This document shows positions 16,697 through 24,069 of a stretch of DNA of 64,000 nt, in pieces. This DNA comes from Salinarimonas rosea DSM 21201 (GTDB lineage: Bacteria > Pseudomonadota > Alphaproteobacteria > Rhizobiales > Beijerinckiaceae). The first letter of the stretch is position 1. The number at the start of each line of letters is the position of its first letter. Where the stretch lies: assembly GCF_000429045.1 (NCBI RefSeq), contig NZ_AUBC01000006.1:214548-278547 (forward strand), in the 5' to 3' direction. Position numbers and translations under genes: made by a program. The notes below the pieces were generated by a model. It did no database searches, was not told where the DNA came from, and saw only the letters and a program-made list of their open reading frames with translations.

Positions 16697-17689
16697 CTAG
16701 ATGGGCTTTGAAATTTTTAGTCCAGCCGCTAGAAGCTTTGGACTGCCGTAAAGCTCTTGCTCGAGGTTCACTATTTGCTGACTCCGACGGCCAGGACTGC
16801 GGATTACTATCCTCATCGACAAGTACTTGTCGCTGGCTGCATCAGCGTCGTTAATCGAAGTTCCAAACGATCCCCGATCTATTCGAATTAAGTCACATGT
16901 CCAACCATTGTCCTGGATAATAGAAAAGATCTCTTGCATAGCACTGGCGTCGTTCCTAATGACAAAAATCCTTTCATAAAGATCCCGATCTTCTCCATGC
17001 AGATGAATCCGCATTATACGGTCTTTGGTATCAACAACAGGCAAAATGAAAAAATCCCGCATCTTGATATTTGTATAGAAATTTTGATCAAGACACTGAA
17101 GGCCTGCTAGGGAAAGATTTCCATTGATCAATCGAACCCGTGAAGGCAGCGGTAGGGATTGCTCTAATATCTGCTTGAATAGCCGCCGGTACTCTTCTAC
17201 CCGGCGGACGCGCAATCGAGGCAAGTTATCATCGCGGAAAAACATATCGTCTAGAAAGCTCACAATTATCTCCGCCTCGAAATCGCTGCTCGCGACTGCT
17301 CTCTTATCGATTCGATCGCGAGAGGATTGTGACAATGAGTCCAAATAATAGTGGAAGTTAAAAAAAGCTGAGATGGTGTGATAGCCCTCGACATCGCTGG
17401 GCGAAGCTTCGCAAGATAAAAGTTGTATCCTATAATCTGCCAGGATACCAAATAATTCTGAGAGGATACCAATCCGGTCATGAACATCGAACTCAAGGCG
17501 CCAGATGTCGCCCCAGTGATTTGGGTCGAAATTCGATAGGAGTATAGTCACGTCGTTGCTATTATTGATTGATGTCGCCGTGACATAGACAAACGATTGC
17601 TGCTCAAGCCCAAGGATCGACGTCAACGTCGCGGGAAGGATTATTTCTCCTCCTAGGCGCTCGCGCTTCAATGTCCCCTGGACGATCAA
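16697..17689 (-). CDS. ACT-domain protein, candidate sensor or antitoxin partner of the TIR-like protein
   Basis: The 330-residue product is not a family I can name. Residues 62-115 look like an ACT domain, with the typical [20 protein letters not shown] pattern after a beta strand. A second strand-helix-strand unit (about residues 240-310, [20 protein letters not shown] and RIVIRSP) may be a second ACT-like domain. Residues 12-40 ([16 protein letters not shown]) weakly recall an AbrB/MazE swapped-hairpin. ACT domains usually bind amino acids or other small ligands. The start is a TTG at 17689 behind GAAAGGG; no in-frame ATG or GTG lies between it and the upstream stop. Being first in the operon fits a sensor or antitoxin role. 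Confidence 0.55.
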   Translation of the reverse strand: MIVQGTLKRERLGGEIILPATLTSILGLEQQSFVYVTATSINNSNDVTILLSNFDPNHWGDIWRLEFDVHDRIGILSELFGILADYRIQLLSCEASPSDVEGYHTISAFFNFHYYLDSLSQSSRDRIDKRAVASSDFEAEIIVSFLDDMFFRDDNLPRLRVRRVEEYRRLFKQILEQSLPLPSRVRLINGNLSLAGLQCLDQNFYTNIKMRDFFILPVVDTKDRIMRIHLHGEDRDLYERIFVIRNDASAMQEIFSIIQDNGWTCDLIRIDRGSFGTSINDADAASDKYLSMRIVIRSPGRRSQQIVNLEQELYGSPKLLAAGLKISKPI

Positions 17690-17736
17690 TTTCTGTGCCC
17701 TTTCGCGAGAAGGAAATCGCAGACTGCCAGTGAGCC

Positions 17737-17764
17737 ATTATCTAGATTTGTTCACGCTTGACAA
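17737..17764 (-). promoter_or_regulatory. Predicted sigma-70-type promoter of the ACT-TIR operon
   Basis: On the minus strand TTGTCA (5/6 to TTGACA) and GATAAT (5/6 to TATAAT) are 16 nt apart. Initiation near 17730 would leave a leader of about 40 nt before the TTG start. It is the most consensus-like promoter noticed in the window, fitting a gene pair of foreign origin that carries its own expression signal. Confidence 0.6.
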
Positions 17765-17853
17765 GTGTGCCGCGAATGATCCTCGATGCCTCCTTGAGAG
17801 TGCGTGCCCATGCGCTCCCATAAGGCTGCCTGTCGCTGGCGGTTTCGGCGCCG

Positions 17854-18038
17854 GCTTGACTTCGCTGCCCGGCCTCTCCATCCCACTCGGCGCGAAAGCC
17901 GCTCGAGAGGCCGTCATGACCGCCACCGCCGCCCACATGGACCCGAGACGCTCGTTCCAGGGCCTGATCCTGACGCTGCAGCGCTTCTGGGCCGAGCAGG
18001 GCTGCGTCGTCCTCCAGCCCTACGATCTCGAGGTGGGG
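17854..18038 (+). repeat. Right copy of the direct repeat of the glyQ 5' region
   Basis: This copy reads directly into the intact glyQ gene and matches 15822-16006. Differences cluster at its two ends, with a near-perfect core around the start codon. The right copy is probably the one that arrived with the insert, because the left copy adjoins the ferric-reductase gene without any break in composition. Confidence 0.9.
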
Positions 18039-18845
18039 GCGGGGACGTTCCATCCGGCGACGACGCTGCGGTCGCTCGGGCCGAAGCCCTGGCGGGCGGC
18101 CTATGTCCAGCCCTCGCGCCGGCCGAAGGACGGGCGCTACGGCGAGAACCCGAACCGGCTCCAGCACTACTACCAATTCCAGGTCATCCTGAAGCCGAGC
18201 CCGCCCGAGATCCAGGACCTCTACCTCGGCTCGTTGGCCGCCATCGGGCTGGACCCGACGCTCCACGACGTGCGCTTCGTCGAGGACGACTGGGAGAGCC
18301 CGACGCTGGGCGCCTGGGGGCTCGGCTGGGAGTGCTGGTGCGACGGCATGGAGGTGAGCCAGTTCACCTACTTCCAGCAGGCCTGCGGCATCGAGTGCGC
18401 GCCGGTCTCGGGTGAGCTCACCTACGGGCTCGAGCGCATCGCCATGTACGTCCAGGGCGTCGAGAACGTCTACGATCTGAACTTCAACGGCCGCGAGGGC
18501 GCCGAGAAGGTCACCTACGGCGACGTCTTCCTCCAGGCGGAGAAGGAATTCTCGCGGCACAATTTCGAGCACGCCGACGTCGAGATGCTGTTTCGCCAGT
18601 TCAAGGACGCCGAGGCGGCCTGCCGGAAATACCTCGAGGCCGGCGAGGCCGGCGAGCGGCACCTGATGGTGCTGCCGGCCTACGACCAGTGCATCAAGGC
18701 CTCCCACGCCTTCAACCTGCTCGACGCCCGCGGCGTCATCTCGGTGACGGAGCGCCAGAGCTACATCCTGCGGGTCCGCGAGCTGGCCAAGGCCTGCGGT
18801 GCGGCGTGGCTCAGGACGGAGGCCGGCGGGGCGGCGGCGGCCTGA
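17916..18845 (+). CDS. glyQ: Glycyl-tRNA synthetase alpha subunit
   Basis: GlyQ is the catalytic subunit of the heterotetrameric bacterial glycyl-tRNA synthetase. The 309-residue protein has the class II family blocks [56 protein letters not shown] and [20 protein letters not shown]. The ATG at 17916 matches the start retained in the truncated copy at 15884; upstream in-frame codons belong to the repeat and flank. The upstream region was probably renewed by the insertion, so its promoter may differ from the original. glyS is not directly downstream, although the subunits are often adjacent. Confidence 0.96.
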   Translation: MTATAAHMDPRRSFQGLILTLQRFWAEQGCVVLQPYDLEVGAGTFHPATTLRSLGPKPWRAAYVQPSRRPKDGRYGENPNRLQHYYQFQVILKPSPPEIQDLYLGSLAAIGLDPTLHDVRFVEDDWESPTLGAWGLGWECWCDGMEVSQFTYFQQACGIECAPVSGELTYGLERIAMYVQGVENVYDLNFNGREGAEKVTYGDVFLQAEKEFSRHNFEHADVEMLFRQFKDAEAACRKYLEAGEAGERHLMVLPAYDQCIKASHAFNLLDARGVISVTERQSYILRVRELAKACGAAWLRTEAGGAAAA

Positions 18846-18853
18846 ACGCCGCA

Positions 18854-18890
18854 TTCACGGCCTGTTCAGCGCGGCCCGGCTAGCTATGAT
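18854..18890 (+). promoter_or_regulatory. Predicted operator and promoter of the PepSY-regulator-kinase operon
   Basis: TTCA occurs at 18854 and again at 18865, an 11-bp direct repeat typical of OmpR-family regulator sites. A TATGAT -10-like hexamer lies at 18885-18890. Initiation about 7 nt later would fall on the ATG at 18897, so the first gene may be translated from a leaderless mRNA. Autoregulation by the response regulator at 19221 is inferred. Confidence 0.4.
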
Positions 18891-18896
18891 GCCGTC

Positions 18897-19208
18897 ATGC
18901 GCACCCGTCTCGCCCTTCCCCTCGTCGCCCTCGTCCTCGGCCTCGCCGCCGCCCCCGCGCCGGCCTCGGCGCAGGCCTGCCTGTCGCCCGGGGAAACCCG
19001 GGAGGCGGTGGCGGCGGGGCGGGTGGTGCCGGCGGTGTCGGCGGTGCGGGCGGCGGAGGGCGCGGTGCCCGGCGCACAGGTCACGCAGGTCGATCTCTGC
19101 CCCGGCGGCGGCGGGCTCGTCTACCGCATCGCGGCGCTCGGCGGCGACGGGCGCTTCGTGACGGTGATCGTGGACGCCGGCTCCGGCGGCGTCGTCTCGG
19201 TGAACTGA
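18897..19208 (+). CDS. Small periplasmic PepSY-like protein, possible FeuN counterpart
   Basis: A signal peptide (LALPLVALVLGLAAAPAPASA, cleavage near residue 26) is followed by a mature part of about 77 residues. This part has two cysteines (ACLSP and DLCPGG) and a PepSY-like end, FVTVIVDAGSGGVVSV. It lies 12 nt before an OmpR-family regulator and its kinase. In Sinorhizobium a small periplasmic protein, FeuN, is encoded beside FeuP and FeuQ and restrains the kinase. Position, size and export suggest an equivalent role here, but sequence equivalence was not tested. Confidence 0.75.
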   Translation: MRTRLALPLVALVLGLAAAPAPASAQACLSPGETREAVAAGRVVPAVSAVRAAEGAVPGAQVTQVDLCPGGGGLVYRIAALGGDGRFVTVIVDAGSGGVVSVN

Positions 19209-19220
19209 GGAGGTCGGCTC

Positions 19221-19883
19221 ATGCGCGTGCTCGTCGTGGAGGACGATGCCTCCCTCAACCGCCAGATCGTCGCCGCGCTGACCGACGCCGGCTACGTCGT
19301 CGACAAGGCCTTCGACGGCGAGGAGGGCCAGTTCCTCGGCGAGACCGAGCCCTACGACTGCGTCATCCTCGACCTCGGCTTGCCCAAGACCGACGGCGTC
19401 TCCGTCCTCTCCGCCTGGCGGCGGGAGGGCAAGGTCATGCCGGTGCTGATCCTCACCGCCCGCGACCGCTGGAGCGAGAAGGTCCAGGCCTTCGACGCCG
19501 GCGCGGACGACTACGTGACGAAGCCCTTCCACGTGGAGGAGCTGCTGGCGCGCGTGCGCGCCCTCGTGCGCCGCGCCGCCGGGCACGCGACGTCCGAGAT
19601 CGTCTGCGGGCGCGTGACGCTCGACACCCGCGCGGGCCGGGTGCTCGTCGACGACATGCCCGTCAAGCTCACGAGCCACGAGTACCGGCTCCTCGCCTAC
19701 ATGATCCACCACAAGGGCCGGATCGTCTCGCGCGCGGAGCTGACGGAGCATCTCTACGACCAGGACTTCGACCGGGACTCGAACACGATCGAGGTCTTCG
19801 TCGGGCGCCTGCGCAAGAAGCTCGGCGTCGACGTGATCAAGACCATGCGCGGGCTGGGCTACGTGGTCGAGGAGGGCGCCTGA
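19221..19883 (+). CDS. OmpR-family response regulator, FeuP-like
   Basis: The 220-residue protein has a receiver domain (residues 1-115). Acidic residues are in VLVVEDD, the phospho-acceptor Asp is in CVILDLGLP, and a conserved Lys is in YVTKPFH. A winged-helix DNA-binding domain follows (LTSHEYRLLAYMIHHKG, and NTIEVFVGRLRKKLG to MRGLGYVVE). A GGAGG ribosome-binding site precedes it. The operon with an upstream PepSY-like protein and a downstream kinase matches FeuPQ/PhoPQ-type systems of Hyphomicrobiales, which sense envelope, osmotic or cation signals. The actual signal here is unknown. Confidence 0.93.
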   Translation: MRVLVVEDDASLNRQIVAALTDAGYVVDKAFDGEEGQFLGETEPYDCVILDLGLPKTDGVSVLSAWRREGKVMPVLILTARDRWSEKVQAFDAGADDYVTKPFHVEELLARVRALVRRAAGHATSEIVCGRVTLDTRAGRVLVDDMPVKLTSHEYRLLAYMIHHKGRIVSRAELTEHLYDQDFDRDSNTIEVFVGRLRKKLGVDVIKTMRGLGYVVEEGA

Positions 19884-19897
19884 GGCGCGAGATCGCG

Positions 19898-21274
19898 ATG
19901 CGCCTGCGCCTTCCCGAACGCCCGCTCGCCAACCGCTCGATCGCGGTCCGCCTCGCGGTCTCGGCCCTGTTCTGGAGCGGGGTCATCCTGGTCGGCGCCG
20001 GCGCCGTGCTCGTGGCGCTCTACCGCGACGCGACCGAGCGCGGCTTCGACGGCCGGCTGCTCGTCCACGCCACGACGCTCGGATCGCAGGTGGCGACCGG
20101 GCGCGAGGCGCTCGTCGCCGGCGATCCGCTGTTCGAGCTGCCCTTCTCCGGCTTCTATTGGCAGGTGGGCGCGCCCGGCGCCTCCCTGCGCGAGATCGAT
20201 ACCTCGCGCTCGCTGGTTGGCGCCACGCTGCCCTGGCTCGACGGGCCGCAGGCGGAGCTCGGCACGGTGCGCACGGGCTACGTCGCCGGGCCGGACGGGC
20301 GGTCGCTGCGCGCCGTCGAGCGCACGCTGGCGGCGGGGGAGGGGGCGCGCTTCACCGTGCTCGTCGCGGCGCCCGCGGACGAGATCGCCGCCGACGTGCG
20401 GCGCTTCGCGCTCGCGCTCGCCGCCACCTTCGCGGCGCTGGGGCTGCTGCTCGGGCTCTCGACGCTGCTCCAGATCCGCTTCGGGCTTCGCCCCCTCGCG
20501 CGCCTGCGCGCCGCCGTGGTCGCGATCCGCCGCGGCGAGGCGGAGACCGTGTCGGGCGACTACCCGCACGACATCGCCCCGCTCGCCGGCGAGATCAACC
20601 TGCTCATCGGCTCCAACCGCGACATCCTGGAGCGCGCCCGCACGCAGGTCGGCAACCTCGCGCACGCCCTGAAGACGCCGCTCTCGGTCCTCGTCAACGA
20701 GGCCCGTACCGGCGGGGGGCCGCTCGCCGATGTGGTCGAATCCGAGGCCGAGACCATGCGCCGGCAGATCGGCTACTACCTCGACCGCGCCCGCGCGGCG
20801 GCCCAGGTCGGCACGCTCGGCACGGTGACACCGGTCGCGCCGGTGGCCGCCTCGCTGATGCGCGCCTTCGCCAAGATCCACGCCGGCAAGCGCCTCGACC
20901 TCGCGCTGGAAGCGCCGGAGGAGGCGCGCTTCCGGGGCGAGAAGCAGGATCTCGAGGAGATGCTCGGCAACCTCCTCGACAACGCGGCGAAGTGGGCGAG
21001 GAGCCGCGTCGTGCTCCGCGCCGAGGCGTCGGGCGATGTGGAGCGCCCGCGCCTCCTGCTGATCGTCGAGGACGACGGGCCGGGGGTCCCGGCGGATCGG
21101 CGCGCGGAGATGGTGGAGCGCGGCAAGCGGCTCGACGAGAGCGTCCCCGGCTCGGGGCTCGGCCTCTCGATCGTCGCCGATCTCGCTGCGCTCTATCGCG
21201 GCTCGCTCACCCTCGGAGAGAGCGCGATGGGCGGGCTTTCCGCGACCCTGGATCTGCCTGGCGACGTAGGTTGA
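19898..21274 (+). CDS. Membrane sensor histidine kinase, FeuQ-like
   Basis: The 458-residue kinase has an N-terminal membrane segment (LAVSALFWSGVILVGAGAVLVALY) and a periplasmic domain of about 130 residues. A second membrane segment (FALALAATFAALGLLLGLSTLL) and a HAMP-like linker follow. The H-box is NLAHALKTPLSVL, with the N-box NLLDNAAKWA and G-boxes DDGPGVP and GSGLGLSIV. It begins 14 nt after the regulator gene and should be its cognate kinase. The periplasmic domain is where the PepSY-like protein encoded two genes upstream could act. Confidence 0.93.
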   Translation: MRLRLPERPLANRSIAVRLAVSALFWSGVILVGAGAVLVALYRDATERGFDGRLLVHATTLGSQVATGREALVAGDPLFELPFSGFYWQVGAPGASLREIDTSRSLVGATLPWLDGPQAELGTVRTGYVAGPDGRSLRAVERTLAAGEGARFTVLVAAPADEIAADVRRFALALAATFAALGLLLGLSTLLQIRFGLRPLARLRAAVVAIRRGEAETVSGDYPHDIAPLAGEINLLIGSNRDILERARTQVGNLAHALKTPLSVLVNEARTGGGPLADVVESEAETMRRQIGYYLDRARAAAQVGTLGTVTPVAPVAASLMRAFAKIHAGKRLDLALEAPEEARFRGEKQDLEEMLGNLLDNAAKWARSRVVLRAEASGDVERPRLLLIVEDDGPGVPADRRAEMVERGKRLDESVPGSGLGLSIVADLAALYRGSLTLGESAMGGLSATLDLPGDVG

Positions 21275-21314
21275 ACCACCGCGCTGCATTGCGACCCGAG
21301 TTGTTTCCTGTACC

Positions 21315-23546
21315 ATGACGGCTCCCACGAACGCACGAGGAGCGGCAGTGGCGCGGGACAGCCGACCGGCGAGCGAGGCGATGGGCTGGACGTCCTGGGA
21401 GGGCCTGGAGGCGACGCTCGGCGTGGCCGCTTTCGAGCAGGACCTCGTGACCGGCCGCCTCACGGGCACCCGCCGTTTCGCCGATCTCCACGGCCTCGAT
21501 CCGTCGCGCGAGATCACGGTGGAGGCGGCGCGCGCGCGCGTCCATCCGGACGATCGCGCCCGCTGGATCGCGAACGACGAGCGCCTGCACCGCGAGCCCG
21601 GCCCCTACACGACCGAGTTTCGCGTGCGCACCGGCGCCGGCGTTCGTCGCCTGCTTGCATCGGGGAGGGTGCTCGTCGACGCGGACGGACGCGCTGACAG
21701 GCTCGTCGGGATCGTCGTCGAGCGGCCACAGCAGGCGGTGCGCGACGACGCGGAGCCGTCGTTTCGGGCCTGCTTCGAGCACGTCCCGGTCGCCGTCGCC
21801 AAGATGCGGGCGGACGGGCGCCTCGTCTTCGGCAATCCCGCGCTCGAGCGGCTCCTCGGGCGCCCGCTCCCGGACCGGGTCGACGACCTCTTCGGCGCGA
21901 CGGGAAAGGATGCGCGCGCCGCGCTCCAGGCGATCGCGTCCGGCGCACGGAGCGAGGCGCTCTTCGAGGCGCCGCTCGCCGGCGGCGGTGGGGAGGTGTG
22001 GACCGAGGTGTCCGTCGCCCGCACCGACGACGCGGCATCCGACGAGCAGGCCGTGCTCGTCTTCCACGACGTCACGGAGCGTCGCCGCGTCGGGGGCCGG
22101 CTCGCGCGCAGCGAGGAGCGCTTCCGGGTCGCCCTCGCCGATGCGCCGACGACCGTGTTCGAGCAGGACGAGGGCCTGCGTTACCTGTGGATCTTCAACC
22201 CCCACCTCGAGATCTCCCAGGAGGACCTCGTCGGGCGCACGGATGCGGACTTCATGGATGCGCCGTCGGCGGCGCGCGTCGTCGCGCTCAAGCGCCGCGC
22301 GATGACCTCGCGCGAGGCCGTGCGCGAGATCGTGGAGGTCCGTACGCACGACGGCCACTCGGGCGTCTACGATCTCTTCGTCGAGCCGCGGGTCGATCCC
22401 GGCACGGGCGCGGTCGTGGGCGTCGCCTGCGCCGCGACCGACGTCACCGACGCCGCCCGTCGGGAGGCGGAGCTCGCCGCGCAGAAGGAGCGCTTCCGCA
22501 CGTCAGTCGAGAGCATGCTCGACTGCTTCGGCGTCTACACCGCGCTGCGCGACGAGAGCGGGCGGATCGTCGACTTCCGGGTCGACTACGTCAACGACGC
22601 CGCCTGCGTTGCGAACGCCATGACGCGCGAGGCGCAGATCGGGAACGGCCTGTGCGAGATCCTTCCCGGACACCGCAGGTGCGGCCTGTTCGACGCCTAC
22701 GTCGCGCTCGTGCAGACGGGCGAGCCGCTGCGCAAGGAGTCGGTCTTCTATTCCGACGCCTACGCCGGCCGGAAGCTGATCCGCGCCTTCGACGTCAGCG
22801 CCGCGAAGCTGGGCGACGGCTTCGTCGCCGTGTGGCGCGACGTCACCGACAGGAAGCGGCTCGAGGTCGAGCTGGCGGACGCGGTCGCCGAGCGCGACCG
22901 GCTGCTCGACCAGCAGCGCACGCTGCTGCGGGAACTCGACCATCGCGTGAAGAACAATTTCCAGCTGCTGGGAAACCTGCTTTCGCTGCAGGCGAAGGCG
23001 GTACCGGACGATGCGCGGCCGCATCTCGAGGACGCGCGCCAGCGCCTCATGACGATCGCGGCCGTCCACGACGTCCTGCGGGTCGATCCCGACCAGCTGG
23101 AGACGGTCTCGTTGCGCGAGGCGCTCCACGAGATGTGCGTCGCGCTGCGCTCCGGGGCCGGTCCGCGGATCGCGCTGACCCTGGAGGCGGACGACGTCGA
23201 GGTCGTCACCTCCCAGGCGGTGACGGTCTGCATGGTCGTCAACGAGATCGCGACGAACGCCCTGAAGTACGCCTTCGTCGGCCGCGACGGCGGGCGGGTG
23301 ACGATCCGCGCCCTGGTGGAGGGCGCCGAGCTGCACCTCTCCGTCCGCGACGACGGCGTGGGGTACGATCCCGCCGCGGCGCGCGAGGGGCTCGGCACGC
23401 GGCTGCTGGAGCGGCTGTCGGCCGCGCTCGGCGGAGAGCCGCGGGTGGTCTCCGGCGACGACGGGACGCGCATCTCGTTCGTCTTCCCGCTCGCGAGCCT
23501 GACGCGTGGCGTCGCGGCGGAGACGGAGGGCACGGGGCGGGGCTAG
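21315..23546 (+). CDS. Cytosolic PAS-domain sensor kinase with HisKA_2 (HWE-like) core
   Basis: The 743-residue protein has no membrane segment. It contains about four PAS-like segments in series, each ending in a D-V-T-(E/D)-like strand (VLVFHDVTERRR, AATDVTDAARRE, VWRDVTDRKRLE). The kinase core has the HisKA_2 phospho-acceptor block LLRELDHRVKNNFQLLGNLL, and an ATPase domain with VVNEIATNALKYAF and DDGVGYDP. HisKA_2 and HWE kinases of Alphaproteobacteria often respond to light, redox or general stress. No haem or flavin motif is evident, so the cue is unknown. Its stop overlaps the ccmH stop by 4 nt, tail to tail. Confidence 0.88.
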   Translation: MTAPTNARGAAVARDSRPASEAMGWTSWEGLEATLGVAAFEQDLVTGRLTGTRRFADLHGLDPSREITVEAARARVHPDDRARWIANDERLHREPGPYTTEFRVRTGAGVRRLLASGRVLVDADGRADRLVGIVVERPQQAVRDDAEPSFRACFEHVPVAVAKMRADGRLVFGNPALERLLGRPLPDRVDDLFGATGKDARAALQAIASGARSEALFEAPLAGGGGEVWTEVSVARTDDAASDEQAVLVFHDVTERRRVGGRLARSEERFRVALADAPTTVFEQDEGLRYLWIFNPHLEISQEDLVGRTDADFMDAPSAARVVALKRRAMTSREAVREIVEVRTHDGHSGVYDLFVEPRVDPGTGAVVGVACAATDVTDAARREAELAAQKERFRTSVESMLDCFGVYTALRDESGRIVDFRVDYVNDAACVANAMTREAQIGNGLCEILPGHRRCGLFDAYVALVQTGEPLRKESVFYSDAYAGRKLIRAFDVSAAKLGDGFVAVWRDVTDRKRLEVELADAVAERDRLLDQQRTLLRELDHRVKNNFQLLGNLLSLQAKAVPDDARPHLEDARQRLMTIAAVHDVLRVDPDQLETVSLREALHEMCVALRSGAGPRIALTLEADDVEVVTSQAVTVCMVVNEIATNALKYAFVGRDGGRVTIRALVEGAELHLSVRDDGVGYDPAAAREGLGTRLLERLSAALGGEPRVVSGDDGTRISFVFPLASLTRGVAAETEGTGRG

Positions 23547-24064
23547 GTTCTCTCCCGCTCCAGGATCCTCGCGAGCGCCGCCTCCTCCTCCGCCGAAAGC
23601 CCGGCGGCCGTCGGCGCGCCGGCGGCGATGCGCCGGCGGCGGCGCAGCGTCAGCACGAGGCCGGCCGCGCCGGCGATCAGGACCAGCGTCGGGGCGACCC
23701 ACAGCACGATCGTGTAGGCGTTCAACGGCGGGCGCAGCAGCACGAAGTCGCCGTAGCGGTCGACCACGAAGGAGACGACCTCGTCGTTCGTGTCGCCCGC
23801 CTCGATGCGTTCGCGCACGAGCGTCCGCAGGTCGCGCGCGAGCGGTGCGTCGGAGTCGTCGATCGACTGGTTCTGGCAGACCAGGCAGCGCAGGCCCTTC
23901 GACACCTCGCGGGCCCGCTCCTCGAGGGCGGGGTCGTCGAGGATCTCGTCGGGTCCCAGCGCCGCGGCGGGGCCGGCGAGCGCCACCAGGGCCAGCGCCG
24001 AGGCAACGACACAGGCGCGGGCGGTGCCGCCGAGGCGCGCGAGGACGTTCGTGCGGGTCCGCAT
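23543..24064 (-). CDS. ccmH: Cytochrome c maturation protein CcmH (CycL)
   Basis: CcmH is a membrane-anchored thiol oxidoreductase that keeps apocytochrome c CXXCH cysteines reduced for haem attachment. The 173-residue protein has a signal segment, the diagnostic motif LRCLVCQNQSIDDSDAPLAR, and a C-terminal membrane helix (TIVLWVAPTLVLIAGAAGLVL). The ATG at 24064 lies 5 nt downstream of the ccmF stop. It is the last gene of the ccmI-ccmE-ccmF-ccmH operon. It matches the short rhizobial CycL rather than the long enteric CcmH fusion. Confidence 0.95.
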   Translation of the reverse strand: MRTRTNVLARLGGTARACVVASALALVALAGPAAALGPDEILDDPALEERAREVSKGLRCLVCQNQSIDDSDAPLARDLRTLVRERIEAGDTNDEVVSFVVDRYGDFVLLRPPLNAYTIVLWVAPTLVLIAGAAGLVLTLRRRRRIAAGAPTAAGLSAEEEAALARILERERT

Positions 24065-24069
24065 CGGCC

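Larger units (their letters stand above)
16007..17853. mobile_element. AT-rich insert between duplicated glyQ 5' ends (candidate defence cassette)
   Basis: Base composition changes abruptly. Sampled 60-nt lines within the insert (16021, 16381) are about 35-43% GC, while flanking genes are visibly near 70%. The insert carries two minus-strand genes and their promoter and nothing resembling an integrase, transposase or inverted repeat. It is bracketed by 185-bp direct repeats made from glyQ sequence. The right end (about 17765-17853) returns to higher GC and is not explained by a gene; it may come from upstream of glyQ in a donor genome. I infer entry by recombination within glyQ sequence that rebuilt a complete gene. 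Confidence 0.75.

Noticed and set aside
16007..17853. The insert as a prophage remnant or transposon
   Set aside because: No terminal inverted repeats, transposase, integrase or phage structural gene is present; the only terminal repeats are direct copies of glyQ.
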